A DNA stretch of 64,000 bases, from the NCBI RefSeq assembly GCF_900456975.1, contig NZ_UGYM01000002.1, positions 2,356,001 through 2,420,000 of the forward strand, given 5' to 3'. The notes under the pieces were generated by a model. The model ran no database searches. It had not been told where the DNA came from and saw only the letters and a list, made by a program, of their open reading frames with translations. The position numbers were made by a program, and so were the translations under genes. Position 1 is the stretch's first letter, and every line of letters begins with the position of its first letter. This document shows positions 9,542 to 19,871 of this stretch, one piece after another. This DNA is from Shewanella baltica. Lineage in GTDB: Bacteria; Pseudomonadota; Gammaproteobacteria; Enterobacterales; Shewanellaceae.

Positions 9542-10333
9542 ATGCTCACTATAACAGCGATCAAAGCCTTTAATGACAATTATATCTGGGTGTTACAACA
9601 ACAGCCCCATACACAGGTTTATGTCGTCGATCCCGGCGATGCGAGTGTGGTGATTGACTATCTAGAAGCCAATAAACTCACGCTAGCGGGCATTTTACTG
9701 ACCCACCACCACAATGACCATACGGGTGGCGTCGCTGAACTTCAAGCCTACAGTCAAGACCGACTCACAGTGTATGGCCCAGATAATGAGAAGATTGAAG
9801 GCATCACCCATCCGTTGAACGCAACAGCACAGCCCAGATTGACACTCGACTATATGAGTGGCGAGCTGCAAGTCTTAGATGTACCGGGGCACACAGCAGG
9901 ACATATTGCCTACGTTATTGCAGATGCCTTATTCTGCGGTGATACCCTCTTTAGCGCTGGCTGCGGACGCTTATTTGAAGGTACGCCAGCGCAAATGCTC
10001 AACTCACTACAGCAACTTGCCCAGCTTCCCGCCGACACTCGGGTGTATTGTGCCCATGAGTACACACTTTCAAACCTCAAATTTGCCCTCGCGGTCAATC
10101 CCAACAATCGCGCGCTGCAAGACTATAACGAACGCGCCATAGCATTGCGTCGCCAAGACAAAGCGACTATCCCCTCCACCATCGCTTTAGAGCGCGCCAT
10201 CAATCCCTTTCTACGTGCCAGCGACACTGAGATTGTTGACAGCATAAAACAGCATTTTAGCGATCTAAATCATGCCAATTTAGACGAACTTGGCGGTTTT
10301 ACCCTGCTCAGACAGTGGAAAGATAATTTTTGA
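9542..10333 (+). CDS. gloB: Hydroxyacylglutathione hydrolase (glyoxalase II)
   Basis: 263 residues. Metallo-beta-lactamase fold with the binuclear metal motif [10 protein letters not shown], plus [23 protein letters not shown] and CAHEYT. It hydrolyses S-D-lactoylglutathione to D-lactate and glutathione in methylglyoxal detoxification. It is divergent from yafS. Confidence 0.95.
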   Translation: MLTITAIKAFNDNYIWVLQQQPHTQVYVVDPGDASVVIDYLEANKLTLAGILLTHHHNDHTGGVAELQAYSQDRLTVYGPDNEKIEGITHPLNATAQPRLTLDYMSGELQVLDVPGHTAGHIAYVIADALFCGDTLFSAGCGRLFEGTPAQMLNSLQQLAQLPADTRVYCAHEYTLSNLKFALAVNPNNRALQDYNERAIALRRQDKATIPSTIALERAINPFLRASDTEIVDSIKQHFSDLNHANLDELGGFTLLRQWKDNF

Positions 10334-10565
10334 TCACAAAAGCAATATTATAGATTGAAATTTAAACAGTTTTTTCCATTTTTGATGATGTAAATCAAAA
10401 ATGGCCTTACATTATGTACGATAATTAAGGGACAAGATCGAAAAGATCCCATAGAATGGCTCGTTTTGCGTGAAAACTTTGCGCGCTGCGTCGTCTTTAT
10501 CTTCATATAAAACATACTGTTACTATAAAGAAAAGCTATGCACTAACAGAGGACTACCGTTTTCA

Positions 10566-12110
10566 ATGAGAGTATCACTTTATGTTGTAGGGGGATTTGC
10601 CCTACTCACAGGTTGTCAGACTTTAGACAACCATGGCGTTAATCAGACAGAAGTTGAAGCCGTCACAACCGAAAATACAGTCCCAGAATATTACCTCGCA
10701 ACTGAGGCTCCGTCGGCGCAAATTACCGATGTGTGGGAGCGAATACGTCAAGGTATGCAGTTACCGGTTCCAGATCAAAAATTGGTAAACCAATATCGCG
10801 ATTGGTACATCAAAAATCCGCAGCATCTAGAGATCATCTCAGAGCGTGCTGCACCTTATATGTACCTGATCGTGGAAGAGCTTGAAAAGCGTCATCTTCC
10901 AATTGAGATCGCTCTATTACCTATTATAGAAAGCGCCTTTGATCCATCGGCGTCTTCAGCAAGTGCGGCATCGGGTTTGTGGCAATTCACCACGCCTATG
11001 GCCAGCCATTTCGGTTTAGAAATGAACTGGTGGTACGACGGTCGCCGTGATGTGCCCGCTTCAACGACTGCGGCGCTCGACATGTTGGAATATCTTTACG
11101 ATAAAACCAATAACAATTGGCTTTATGCTATTGCGGCCTATAACTCGGGTGAATCTCGGGTGCTCAATGCGATTAAACGTAACGAGAAGAAAGGCTTAAA
11201 AACCGACTTTTGGTCATTGGATTTACCCAGTGAAACCGAACGCTACGTGCCGCAACTGCTTGCGCTGGCAGAAGTCATTAAACACGCCGATGAATATGGC
11301 ATCACCTTAGCGCCAATCAGCAACAATCCTTCAATTGAAGTAGTTGATATTGATAGCCAAATTGATTTAGCCATGGCGGCAGGTTTAGCAAACATGACCA
11401 CACTTGAGCTGCAAAAGCTCAATCCTGGTTATAACCGCTGGGCCACCTCGCCACTGGGGCCGCACACTTTAGTATTGCCGATTGATAAATCGGAAGAATT
11501 TAAGAAAGCACTCGCCGAAACAGAAACCGAAGATAGGATCAGTTGGCTACGCTACACGATCAAATCAGGTGACAGTATTGGCAAAATTGCGAAGCAGCAC
11601 CACACGACTATTAATGCAATTCGCGCCGCCAACGGCATGAAAAACAATACCATAGTCGCGGGTAAGCATTTGATTATTCCTGTCGATGCGCAAGACAAAC
11701 AGCTCTATGCCCTGTCGACTCAGCAACAATTGCCGAAGAAATCGCACGCTGCGACTGAATCGACAAAAATTGCCTATCAGGTTAAGTCTGGTGACACACT
11801 TTCTGAAATCGCCCAAGCCCATAAAGTGACAGTGAAACAACTTAGCGTTTGGAACAAATTAGGTAAGAGTGACAAGCTACAAAATGGTCAAAAACTGGTG
11901 ATCTTAGCGCCGAAAAATCTTGAGCAAACTGCGCAAATTCGCACTGTGAGTTATAAGGTCAAATCCGGTGATTCACTTGCCCGTATCGCCAGCAAATTTA
12001 ACGTGACTGTGGCCGAGCTATTAGAATGGAATAGCCTAGCGCAATCACAATATTTGCAACCAGGCCAAGTGATTAAATTAGTAGTCGATGAAAGTAAGTT
12101 AAACGCATAA
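10566..12110 (+). CDS. mltD: Membrane-bound lytic murein transglycosylase D
   Basis: 514 residues from the ATG at 10566. The longer ORF start at 10470 would bury the lipoprotein signal; the chosen start has AGAGGA upstream and gives MRVSLYVVGGFALLTGC with a lipobox Cys. An SLT catalytic domain follows, with Glu in LPIIESAFDP and the GLWQF motif, then three LysM repeats near residues 350, 430 and 470 (YTIKSGDS, YQVKSGDT, YKVKSGDS). It cleaves peptidoglycan at the outer-membrane inner face. Confidence 0.93.
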   Translation: MRVSLYVVGGFALLTGCQTLDNHGVNQTEVEAVTTENTVPEYYLATEAPSAQITDVWERIRQGMQLPVPDQKLVNQYRDWYIKNPQHLEIISERAAPYMYLIVEELEKRHLPIEIALLPIIESAFDPSASSASAASGLWQFTTPMASHFGLEMNWWYDGRRDVPASTTAALDMLEYLYDKTNNNWLYAIAAYNSGESRVLNAIKRNEKKGLKTDFWSLDLPSETERYVPQLLALAEVIKHADEYGITLAPISNNPSIEVVDIDSQIDLAMAAGLANMTTLELQKLNPGYNRWATSPLGPHTLVLPIDKSEEFKKALAETETEDRISWLRYTIKSGDSIGKIAKQHHTTINAIRAANGMKNNTIVAGKHLIIPVDAQDKQLYALSTQQQLPKKSHAATESTKIAYQVKSGDTLSEIAQAHKVTVKQLSVWNKLGKSDKLQNGQKLVILAPKNLEQTAQIRTVSYKVKSGDSLARIASKFNVTVAELLEWNSLAQSQYLQPGQVIKLVVDESKLNA

Positions 12111-12181
12111 GGCTAAACAGGTTCATAGTTCGAACTGATTGGTGCAATATAAACCCTTAGCAAGATTGATCCACAGATAAC

Positions 12182-12217
12182 AAAAAGGCAGCAACCCTAT
12201 CGGATTGCTGCCTTTTT
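12182..12217. terminator. Terminator between mltD and the BsuPI lipoprotein gene
   Basis: Stem AAAAAGGCAGCAA / TTGCTGCCTTTTT with a 10-base loop. It lies between convergent genes and has T runs in both directions. Confidence 0.9.
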
Positions 12218-12251
12218 CTATTATGAGCTTTCCAGATTATGAGAGGCGGCG

Positions 12252-12872
12252 TTATTCCATCGTCAGTAATAAGACAACAGGCGCCATAACGACGGCATCG
12301 GATTCTAATGCCTTAGCGGCAAAATGCGCTTCTAAACGAGCACCGCCAGCGGGTATTCCAGCAAACGCTTTGGGCGGAATGCTAAAGGAAGTGGTGATCA
12401 CTTTCCCCGCTGCCAATTGGCTATCGCGTAACGCTTGGGTAAACATCATATCATCGGACCATGCCCACAGACGTTTGCCCTCCTGCGTTACCAGCCACAA
12501 ATCCGCCGTCATTCCTGAGTTATAACGCAGGCCGACGGCATAGGTTTGTGGATTGGTCACAGTCAACGTCGCCTTAACTGGCTGCTTGAAATCCACAAAT
12601 GGATCTAAGGCTAACTCGCCGCGAAGCAGTCCTGGCGTAGCATCAGTCGTCATAGGTTCAACCTTTAATGTCGGTGTACTTTTAAGGCCTGAAACATCGA
12701 GCGCCAGATCGGCAGCGCGAACAATCTCAGGCTGAACCGCCGCGGCTGTTGTCGTCTCGCCCTTGGTAGACGGACTCGTGTCAGCGGCTTCAGGCGCCGA
12801 GCACCCAACAAGTTGCCCGCCGACAAAAGCACTCGCGCAAACAAGCAATGCGTAGCGCATTGGAGCAACCAT
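12252..12872 (-). CDS. Lipoprotein with BsuPI-type (intracellular proteinase inhibitor-like) domain
   Basis: 206 residues. N-terminal lipoprotein signal with Cys at about residue 24 (QLVGC), then a low-complexity Thr/Ala linker. The C-terminal beta domain has the BsuPI signature order: LTVTNPQTYAVGLRYNSG, then ADLWLVTQEGKRLWAWSDDMMFTQAL. Members are extracytoplasmic beta-sandwich proteins, and an inhibitor role is not established here. The ATG overlaps the asmA stop (TAATG), so the two are translationally coupled. Confidence 0.75.
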   Translation of the reverse strand: MVAPMRYALLVCASAFVGGQLVGCSAPEAADTSPSTKGETTTAAAVQPEIVRAADLALDVSGLKSTPTLKVEPMTTDATPGLLRGELALDPFVDFKQPVKATLTVTNPQTYAVGLRYNSGMTADLWLVTQEGKRLWAWSDDMMFTQALRDSQLAAGKVITTSFSIPPKAFAGIPAGGARLEAHFAAKALESDAVVMAPVVLLLTME

Positions 12873-14695
12873 TAGAAACCTCCTAGTTTTTTCAGTAAGG
12901 AGTCTTTTAATTTCTCCTTAGCTTTGTCGGTTTCTTCTTTTAACTGATTATTCAGTAACGCTTTAGTATCCAAGGCATATTCAGGTTTTTGGAAAGTCCC
13001 GGTAATAGCCAACGGAATGTCAATTCCAGCCAGCGCATCTTTGTCGCTACCGCCCTGACCTTTTAATGAATTCACTAGGCTAGTCGTCAATCTGTAGTCT
13101 AAGGCTTCAGTCAATAAATTCGCCGTACCTTTGCCCGCCAAACGCAATAAAGGTGAAGACATAGCAAGATCTGGGTTAGTGGCAACGCCATTATCCAGCG
13201 AGAAACTACCAGTCAGACTCGAGAAGTCGGTTTTGCGCTCTTCCTTGGTTTCTGGCGATAAGTCACCCTTTAACTTAGCTTGGGCGCTACGGATCATCTG
13301 CGGTATGTTAACCCCGTACAAAGCCCCGTCATTAATATCAAAATGGCCATTGGCTAATAGATTTTTCTTTAACTGCTCAGGGATCAAACTCTTACCTTTA
13401 CCTTTCACATCAAAGTTGGCCGTACCCGCCAGTAAATCCACATCCGCCGCATCTTTCAACAAAGGACGAATTTGTACACCCGTCACTTTTTTATCGAATT
13501 GATAACTTGCCACCGCTTGACGTGCATCGACCTGAGCGCTCACCAGCAACTTACCTTGGTATAAATCTGCATTCAGTTTCGTCAGATCTAACACGCCATT
13601 TTTAATCCCCACATCCATCAACCAATTTTGAGTCGACAGATTAGCGACCTTAATGGACTTAACGGTCAACTTGAGTTTTACATCAAGCTGCTTAAGGGCA
13701 GAGAGATCAGGCTCAACTGCCGGAGTGCTGGCAGCGGGTGCTTGTTCTGTTGCGGCAGCGGTCTCCGTTTTAGGTAACAGCGTATCTAAATCGATATCGC
13801 CGAGTTGAAAATCAGCATTGATTTGCGGAATTTTCGTGGCGTAATTTACGCCAACTTTACCCGCAGCGGTAATACTCGCCGCGGTAAGCTGCGCAATATC
13901 TACGGACAATTGCTGTTTATCTAACGCGATTTGAGTTGCTAAGCTAATCGATGTTTCGAGTTTCTTATTGGGAATACTTTCACCTTCCACCACAGTGTCA
14001 ATTTTGAGTCCATTGACGACGAGTTGCGTAAAGTCTCGGCTTAGTTTTAGCTCACCTTTGCCTTCGCTGCTTACCGTCATGTCCGGCATAGTTGCACTAA
14101 ATTCAAAGGCGATGGGCGCAAATTGTTCTAAAGCGAACTCACCTAAGGTGAAGCTTTTTAAGGTAAAGACTTGAGTTTGCTTTTTCGCTTCGTCAATCAT
14201 ATTAATTTGGGTATTGGTGATTGAAATACCGCCAATATTAATATCGTTCAGTTTGGCATTTGAGGAAGTTTCGGCCGCTGGAGTTGCGGCTTTCTTACTA
14301 TTATCACCACTTAATCCATCAAAACTGCTGGTGCCATTCTTGCGAGTCACTAAATTAATGGTTGCGCCATCGAGACTCAGCTCCGCAATTTCAATTTGCT
14401 GACTAAACAATGGCATCAACGCCACTTCGGCAACGGCTTTGTTGACTTCTAACATAGCCTTAGGGGTAAAGCCTTCAGGATTAGATAAAGACACGCCACC
14501 TAAATTAATGCCGATAACAGGGAAAAAGGTCCAGGATAAATCGTCAGTAATGACTAATTCACGACCCGTTTGTTTTTTGACGGCATCAACTATTTCAGGT
14601 TTAAAATCATTAGGGTCGAAAAATACGGTGAGATACACGGTGACTAAAAGAATGAGCGTCACCACTAAGGCCAGGAGCCACTTAATGAATTTCAT
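12872..14695 (-). CDS. asmA: AsmA-family envelope protein
   Basis: 607 residues. One N-terminal transmembrane segment (residues 4-26) is followed by the AsmA N-terminal motif FDPNDFKPEIVDAVKKQTGREL and a long beta-rich periplasmic body ending in an AsmA C-terminal region (LRLAGKGTANLLTEALDYRL). Family members are bridge-like proteins implicated in outer-membrane lipid homeostasis. It is coupled to the downstream lipoprotein gene by a one-base overlap. Confidence 0.88.
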   Translation of the reverse strand: MKFIKWLLALVVTLILLVTVYLTVFFDPNDFKPEIVDAVKKQTGRELVITDDLSWTFFPVIGINLGGVSLSNPEGFTPKAMLEVNKAVAEVALMPLFSQQIEIAELSLDGATINLVTRKNGTSSFDGLSGDNSKKAATPAAETSSNAKLNDINIGGISITNTQINMIDEAKKQTQVFTLKSFTLGEFALEQFAPIAFEFSATMPDMTVSSEGKGELKLSRDFTQLVVNGLKIDTVVEGESIPNKKLETSISLATQIALDKQQLSVDIAQLTAASITAAGKVGVNYATKIPQINADFQLGDIDLDTLLPKTETAAATEQAPAASTPAVEPDLSALKQLDVKLKLTVKSIKVANLSTQNWLMDVGIKNGVLDLTKLNADLYQGKLLVSAQVDARQAVASYQFDKKVTGVQIRPLLKDAADVDLLAGTANFDVKGKGKSLIPEQLKKNLLANGHFDINDGALYGVNIPQMIRSAQAKLKGDLSPETKEERKTDFSSLTGSFSLDNGVATNPDLAMSSPLLRLAGKGTANLLTEALDYRLTTSLVNSLKGQGGSDKDALAGIDIPLAITGTFQKPEYALDTKALLNNQLKEETDKAKEKLKDSLLKKLGGF

Positions 14696-14752
14696 ATAAA
14701 TATCCTTATCAAAAACAACTTGAATTTAAAGCTACTAATTCATTTAAAAATG

Positions 14753-15259
14753 TTAATTTAAAAATGCAAAGTTCAACATCTCACCACTTACTGCAATACC
14801 ATTTTCATCGGCATACAGCATCATACCGGGCGTAACCATTACGCCGCCCATATCTACAGCAACATTAATTTGGCCTTGACCTAACTTCTCGGTTTTTATC
14901 GGCATGGCACCTAAGGCATAAACACCTAAACTAAAAGTATTTAATCGGGCTACATCACGAACACAACCATTGATCACTATCCCTTGCCAGCCATTATCTA
15001 GTGCGCTTTGCGCAATGAGATCGCCTAACAATGCGCGGCGCAGAGAGCCGCCCCCATCGACAACCAAAACTTTTCCTTGCCCATCCTGTGCAAGTATTTC
15101 TTTTACCTTAGAATTATCTTCAAAACACTTGACTGTGACTATCTCGCCCCAAAAGAGCCGCTTACCGCCATAGGGTTTAAATTCGAGGGGAAGTAACTGT
15201 AATTTAGACGGATAGTGGTCAAATAAATCTGGTAGTAGATCAAGCATTTGAATCTCCAT
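14753..15259 (-). CDS. rraA: RraA-family protein (regulator of RNase E activity A-like)
   Basis: 168 residues. It contains the RraA core segments FWGEIVTVKCFEDN, GKVLVVDGGGSLRRALLGD and GWQGIVINGCVRDV, where GGGS and the RD dyad are typical. E. coli RraA binds and inhibits RNase E; related proteins are aldolase-like. An internal ATG at 15247 (MLDLLPDLFDHY) is an alternative start that fits E. coli RraA length better. Confidence 0.88.
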   Translation of the reverse strand: MEIQMLDLLPDLFDHYPSKLQLLPLEFKPYGGKRLFWGEIVTVKCFEDNSKVKEILAQDGQGKVLVVDGGGSLRRALLGDLIAQSALDNGWQGIVINGCVRDVARLNTFSLGVYALGAMPIKTEKLGQGQINVAVDMGGVMVTPGMMLYADENGIAVSGEMLNFAFLN

Positions 15260-15479
15260 AATAGCCTATCACTTTAGACTACCCATAATTGTAGACCCCG
15301 ACAAGGTCAAAGCAAAAATCAGCGAATTTTTTATTTAATTTTAACCAGCAAAGGCTTGGTGTATATTGGCATAGGCACTATAATCTGCGATAGTTAACGT
15401 CCTATGACACCCTTTAATGTTTCATAAGAAAGTTTCATCAATCTGTTCTCACACCTCTTTGTTATAAAGCGAAAACCAA

Positions 15480-15800
15480 ATGACTACTGATCTTGATTTG
15501 CAGAGCGCAATCGCGGCTCTAGATGAATATGGATATGATAAAAAAGTCTCAACGGATCTTGAGCAAGCACGTAACAAGCAACAAATGGGTAAATATATTA
15601 AATCCCTCGACTATAGTTTACGTCGATTATTGATATTACAAGAAACAGTTAACGAGTTAGTTGAAGAAAAGAAACATCAATTAGCCCAGCAAGAAAACAT
15701 TCAAACCTACAAAACAAAAATCATTAACTTGTCGAGAGAATTTAACATTTCTTACGATGAAGTCTTAGCGCTGATGACATCATCTAAATCTAAGAATTAA
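15480..15800 (+). CDS. Small coiled-coil protein resembling the H-NS N-terminal domain
   Basis: 106 residues, rich in Lys/Glu/Gln and mostly helical. The segment from LQETVNELVEEKKHQLAQQ to EFNISYDEVLALM follows the pattern of the H-NS oligomerisation region (long coiled coil, then a helix ending in a 'P/S-x-D-E-L' turn). The C-terminus stops where the DNA-binding QGR domain would begin. It could be a truncated H-NS-like modulator or an unrelated coiled-coil protein. A strong terminator is not visible downstream. Confidence 0.6.
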   Translation: MTTDLDLQSAIAALDEYGYDKKVSTDLEQARNKQQMGKYIKSLDYSLRRLLILQETVNELVEEKKHQLAQQENIQTYKTKIINLSREFNISYDEVLALMTSSKSKN

Positions 15801-15859
15801 ACATAACGCTATTCTGCTCTATCATTAAGCCGTCAAATTATTCGGCTAACACCTGCATA

Positions 15860-15899
15860 TGCCATATAACGAAATATATAATTTTTCAGTTATATGGCA
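15860..15899. repeat. Inverted repeat downstream of the small coiled-coil gene
   Basis: Perfect 11-bp arms TGCCATATAAC / GTTATATGGCA around an 18-base AT-rich loop, without a following T run. Confidence 0.6.
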
Positions 15900-16002
15900 A
15901 TAGGTTCTGCTTGCCATTATTTGCTGAGTGTTAACGATTTCATTTCATCAGTAACTGTATTGACTTCACTTCCTCACGGTAATGTGTGCAACGATTCGGC
16001 AT

Positions 16003-16028
16003 AAAAAAAGCAGAGCCTGAGCTCTGCT
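16003..16028 (-). terminator. Terminator of the DUF885 lipoprotein gene
   Basis: Stem AGCAGAGC / GCTCTGCT with CTGA loop. The plus-strand A run becomes a T run on the minus strand. Confidence 0.85.
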
Positions 16029-16049
16029 AATTTATATCAATATGCGAAC

Positions 16050-17822
16050 TTATTTGTTTTGCATTAATTGACGAATATATTTCACTGGCGCGCTGCCGTA
16101 ACTCAAGAATTGTTCGTGGAAGGTTTTAAGATCAAAATCTTTGCCTTGCGCTTTCTTGTATTCGTCACGGAAATCATAGATTTCACGATAACCTGAATAG
16201 TAGCTCGTCAGCTGAACTTGGCTAAGCGTAGCGCGGCGCCACTTGCCTTCGGCTTCTGCCTGCTGTTGGAAGGCTTCGTTCATCATCAGGGCAATGGCTT
16301 GCTCTTCAGTCATGCCTTTCACATGAATGCTGTAATCCAAAATAGTGTTACAGATAACACGTAAATTCCACTTGTAGTACATCAACCACATTTCAGGCTC
16401 AAAATTACCATAGCCTTCTTCGAGCATCATGCGCTCGGTATATACCGCCCAGCCTTCGACCATAGCGCCATTACCGAATAAACTTTTCACTAAACTCGGT
16501 GATTGGTTCGAGTAAACTAATTGAGTGTAGTGCCCAGGAATTGCTTCATGAATATTGAGGATTTGCAGGATCCAGTGATTATATTCACGTAAATAACTCT
16601 CGGCTGACGCATCACTCATACCATCGAGCGGCGTCACATTGTAATAAGTATTACCAGATTTATCGTAAGGTCCTGGTGCACTAATTGAAGCACCGGCATA
16701 ACCACGCATATATTCGGGTGTTTCACGGACGACAAGTGGCTTTTTAGGATCTAATGTGACTAAGTTTTTCTTATTTACAAATTCAATTAACTCTGGAATT
16801 TGCTTACGCACTTCATTCACGAATTCATCGCGCTGAACATGCTGAGTCGATAATTTATCGATTAACTGGCGAATGGCGAGCTTACTGTCAGCAGGTTTTG
16901 GCGTAGTAAAATATTTAGGCCATAACTTATCGGTAATTTTTGCCATTTCCCCTTGAACACGGTCTTTATCGGCCACGGCTTTTTGATACAGCTGTTTTGC
17001 TGTCATGCCCGCTTGGATATCAAAGGCAAATTTTTGCTCGTATAGTTCCTCGCCAATTCTAAAACTACGGGCACCATCTTTTTTGAGTTGAACCACTAAT
17101 TTGTCTAACCAAGCGATATGGCCGCTAATCGCGGCAGTGGCAGCATCAAACCGTGTGTTAAATAACGCTTTTTCTGTAGCCGTCAGACCAGAATCGGCGA
17201 CCTGTTTTAATAAGTCATCGGAAAACACCGAAAATGCACCTTGGTTTTGCATCACAGCTAATTCGGTATGTTCCAATGTCGGCTTGCTAATGTTTGCCTG
17301 CGCGGCTGCATAATAAGCTGGTACATTTTCTAAACGCACTAATACAGAACGTAATCTGTCATCTAATGGGGCAAAGTTTTCATTGATAATTTGGGCAAAA
17401 CCACCCGATACGTTGTAGCTTGAAGGATCCCACTGCCAAGATTTAAAACTGTCAATTTCCCATGCCATGCTGCCGAGTAAATTGTCGATCAGATGGTAAT
17501 CAATCAGTTCATTTGGCGTCAGCGACTTTTGCTCGAACTGGGTCAATTTGGCTTGTTGTGCTTTCACAAACGCTAGTGTTTTCGCACGACCAGCCGCATC
17601 GGGGATTTCAAGATAGCCATCATTAACATGCTTGCCACTGTATAAGGCCCACGTCGGTGATAATTCCCACAATGAATCAATAAAGGATACTGAAAATTGC
17701 TCAAATGACTGGGCTTTAACTTCAGCCGCAACCACAGGCTTAGTTTGACTGCTATGGGATTGACAACCAGCAAGGCCGGCCAGCGATAACACTATCGCAA
17801 GGGAAATAGCGGATTTTTTCAT
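16050..17822 (-). CDS. DUF885 family lipoprotein, putative metallopeptidase
   Basis: 590 residues. Lipoprotein signal MKKSAISLAIVLSLAGLAGC. The body is the helical DUF885 family with the zinc-site-like HEAIPGHYTQL (~420), followed by MVEGWAVYTERMMLEEGYG, the likely third ligand region. Family members are uncharacterised, presumably zinc-dependent peptidases. It is a single gene with its own terminator. Confidence 0.82.
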   Translation of the reverse strand: MKKSAISLAIVLSLAGLAGCQSHSSQTKPVVAAEVKAQSFEQFSVSFIDSLWELSPTWALYSGKHVNDGYLEIPDAAGRAKTLAFVKAQQAKLTQFEQKSLTPNELIDYHLIDNLLGSMAWEIDSFKSWQWDPSSYNVSGGFAQIINENFAPLDDRLRSVLVRLENVPAYYAAAQANISKPTLEHTELAVMQNQGAFSVFSDDLLKQVADSGLTATEKALFNTRFDAATAAISGHIAWLDKLVVQLKKDGARSFRIGEELYEQKFAFDIQAGMTAKQLYQKAVADKDRVQGEMAKITDKLWPKYFTTPKPADSKLAIRQLIDKLSTQHVQRDEFVNEVRKQIPELIEFVNKKNLVTLDPKKPLVVRETPEYMRGYAGASISAPGPYDKSGNTYYNVTPLDGMSDASAESYLREYNHWILQILNIHEAIPGHYTQLVYSNQSPSLVKSLFGNGAMVEGWAVYTERMMLEEGYGNFEPEMWLMYYKWNLRVICNTILDYSIHVKGMTEEQAIALMMNEAFQQQAEAEGKWRRATLSQVQLTSYYSGYREIYDFRDEYKKAQGKDFDLKTFHEQFLSYGSAPVKYIRQLMQNK

Positions 17823-18043
17823 TATTATGGGTCCTTTGTTGATATTTAACAGGCATGCAAAAATTACCTAAGTTAATCATATTGTCCCAATAATTGCAGC
17901 AGTGTTAGCCGTGAATACATCTACGGTTACAAAATTGTGAGTTCTCGATATTTATGCCGCCTATCATTCGCTTATTCGAGGTAAAATTCCCACTTTGCCA
18001 AACGAACTCAGATAACGATAATCGCCAATTCTGTTTCACCTCC
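17823..18043. other. Intergenic region, no gene seen
   Basis: Upstream region of the DUF885 gene. Nothing beyond ordinary AT content is recognised before the inverted-repeat element begins. Confidence 0.5.
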
Positions 18044-18046
18044 TGA

Positions 18047-18374
18047 TATACCCAAGCTACCTGAATATACGAGTTTCAGAGCGCCTAGGGGGCTCCAATT
18101 CAAGGCACATCAATGACAGAATGTCGGCTACCTTTTGAATTGATGCAACATAGAAGTGGAGTGCCCTAGGCGCTCCGTTCCGGCGGCTGATGTTAACCAC
18201 GGGGTAACGCACTTTATGCCGTGTTGGTTATTTTTAACTTAGCCCACTAGGTCTGCAAATAACCGCAATCGCCATGGACGGCGTGAATGCAATTTATGCA
18301 GGAGCAATAAATGGCCTTGCCCAAAGTGCGTTAAATTACCGCTGAATCCTGCATCTTCAGGTTGTTTGGGTATA
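18047..18374. repeat. MITE-like element with terminal and nested inverted repeats
   Basis: About 328 bp bounded by 19-bp imperfect terminal inverted repeats (TATACCCAAgCtACCTGAA at 18047-18065 and its complement at 18356-18374, 17 of 19 matching). Inside, GAGCGCCTAGGG (18079-18090) pairs with CCCTAGGCGCTC (18164-18175). A further arm (GGTAACGCACTTT-like) pairs with AAAGTGCGTTA near 18324. No transposase-sized ORF. I recognise this kind of TATACCCAA-ended repeat as common in Shewanella genomes. Confidence 0.75.
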
Positions 18375-18459
18375 TAATATCGCCCTGCTCCGCTGTTAAC
18401 GCGTTGGCGTAACAGTTTGCTTATACATTATTGACCTGACCCTTTACCTGAGACATTCA

Positions 18460-19863
18460 ATGCCATTTTCCAAACTTGGATTAAGCGATCCGATTTTAAG
18501 AGCCATCACTGAGCTCGGCTATTCACAACCTACTCCAATCCAAGAAAAAGCCATTCCGGTGATCTTGAAAGGTAAAAACCTGCTGGCTGGCGCGCAAACG
18601 GGTACAGGTAAAACCGCCAGTTTTGTGTTGCCAATACTGCAAATGTTTGCCGATATGCCGAAAATTCGGGCTAAACGCGTTCGCGCCTTGATCTTAACGC
18701 CAACCCGCGAATTGGCCGTTCAGGTAGAAGACAATATTGCCAAATACGCAAAATACCTGCCGCTGACATCTATGGCCATGTATGGTGGCGTCGATGCCGC
18801 ACCACAGAAACAACGCCTTATCGAAGGCGTCGATATTCTGGTAGCGACCCCCGGTAGATTGCTCGATATGTACACCCAAAGAGCGATTCATTTCGATGAA
18901 ATCTCGGTATTAGTCCTAGACGAAGCCGATAGAATGCTCGATATGGGATTTATCGAAGACATCAATAAAATCATCGAACGTCTGCCAACAGAACGCCAAA
19001 ATCTGTTGTTTTCGGCAACCTTATCTAAGCAAGTGCGCTTTTTAGCGAAAACAGCGGTTGAAAACCCTGTTGAGATTGAAATTGCCCGCGACAGTGCGAA
19101 CGCACCGCAAATCGACCAATGGTTGATCACTGTCGATAAAGATAAAAAGTCTGCCCTGTTAAGCAAACTCATCACTGAGCAAGCTTGGGAACAGGCACTG
19201 ATCTTTATCCAGACTAAACAAGGTGCCGCCAAACTGGTCAGCCAACTCGAAAAACGCGGTATTGCCGCCGAAGCCATTCACAGTGGTCGCAGCCAAGCGG
19301 TACGCGAGCAATTATTAGTCGATTTCAAGTCCGGAAGACTGCGCTTTTTAGTTGCGACCGGCGTGGCTTCTCGCGGTATCGATATCGACGCCCTTACCCG
19401 CGTGGTCAACTATGATCTGCCCGATGAAGCCGATGATTATATTCACCGTATTGGCCGAACCGGCCGTGCTGGCGCCTGCGGCGAAGCCATCTCCTTTGTT
19501 TCCAAAGATGATTTTAGAAACCTATGTGCTATCGAGCGCCGTTTAGGCCACATCATAGTGCGTAAAGAAATTGAAGGCTTTGTGCCGAACAAAGAAGTGC
19601 CAGTTTCTATCCTCGACTTTGTGCCGAAAAATACCACGCCAAAAACCTTTAAAGCCCGCGCACCTGAGGCCAGAACCTCACGCCCCGCGAAAGAAGGCTC
19701 CTTTGAAACCGCCCATGCGAAAAAGCATCGCAGTGCTAAATCTAAGCCGGAGGCAAAAGCCACTGTAGCGCGTCCACAATCCGCGCAGACTGATAACAGT
19801 AGCGAGACTACGGGTCGCAGTGCGCCCTTTAATCCGTGGAACAGCGGTTCTAAAACGAACTGA
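18460..19863 (+). CDS. rhlE: DEAD-box ATP-dependent RNA helicase, RhlE-type
   Basis: 467 residues. All helicase motifs are visible: Q motif (GYSQPTPIQ), AQTGTGKT, PTRELA, TPGRLLD, DEAD (~155), SAT, and domain 2 motifs ATGVASRGIDI and HRIGRTGRAG. The basic Lys/Ala/Pro-rich C-terminal tail (~375-467) is typical of RhlE. It remodels RNA or ribosome precursors in the cytoplasm. Confidence 0.92.
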   Translation: MPFSKLGLSDPILRAITELGYSQPTPIQEKAIPVILKGKNLLAGAQTGTGKTASFVLPILQMFADMPKIRAKRVRALILTPTRELAVQVEDNIAKYAKYLPLTSMAMYGGVDAAPQKQRLIEGVDILVATPGRLLDMYTQRAIHFDEISVLVLDEADRMLDMGFIEDINKIIERLPTERQNLLFSATLSKQVRFLAKTAVENPVEIEIARDSANAPQIDQWLITVDKDKKSALLSKLITEQAWEQALIFIQTKQGAAKLVSQLEKRGIAAEAIHSGRSQAVREQLLVDFKSGRLRFLVATGVASRGIDIDALTRVVNYDLPDEADDYIHRIGRTGRAGACGEAISFVSKDDFRNLCAIERRLGHIIVRKEIEGFVPNKEVPVSILDFVPKNTTPKTFKARAPEARTSRPAKEGSFETAHAKKHRSAKSKPEAKATVARPQSAQTDNSSETTGRSAPFNPWNSGSKTN

Positions 19864-19871
19864 TGGCCTAA

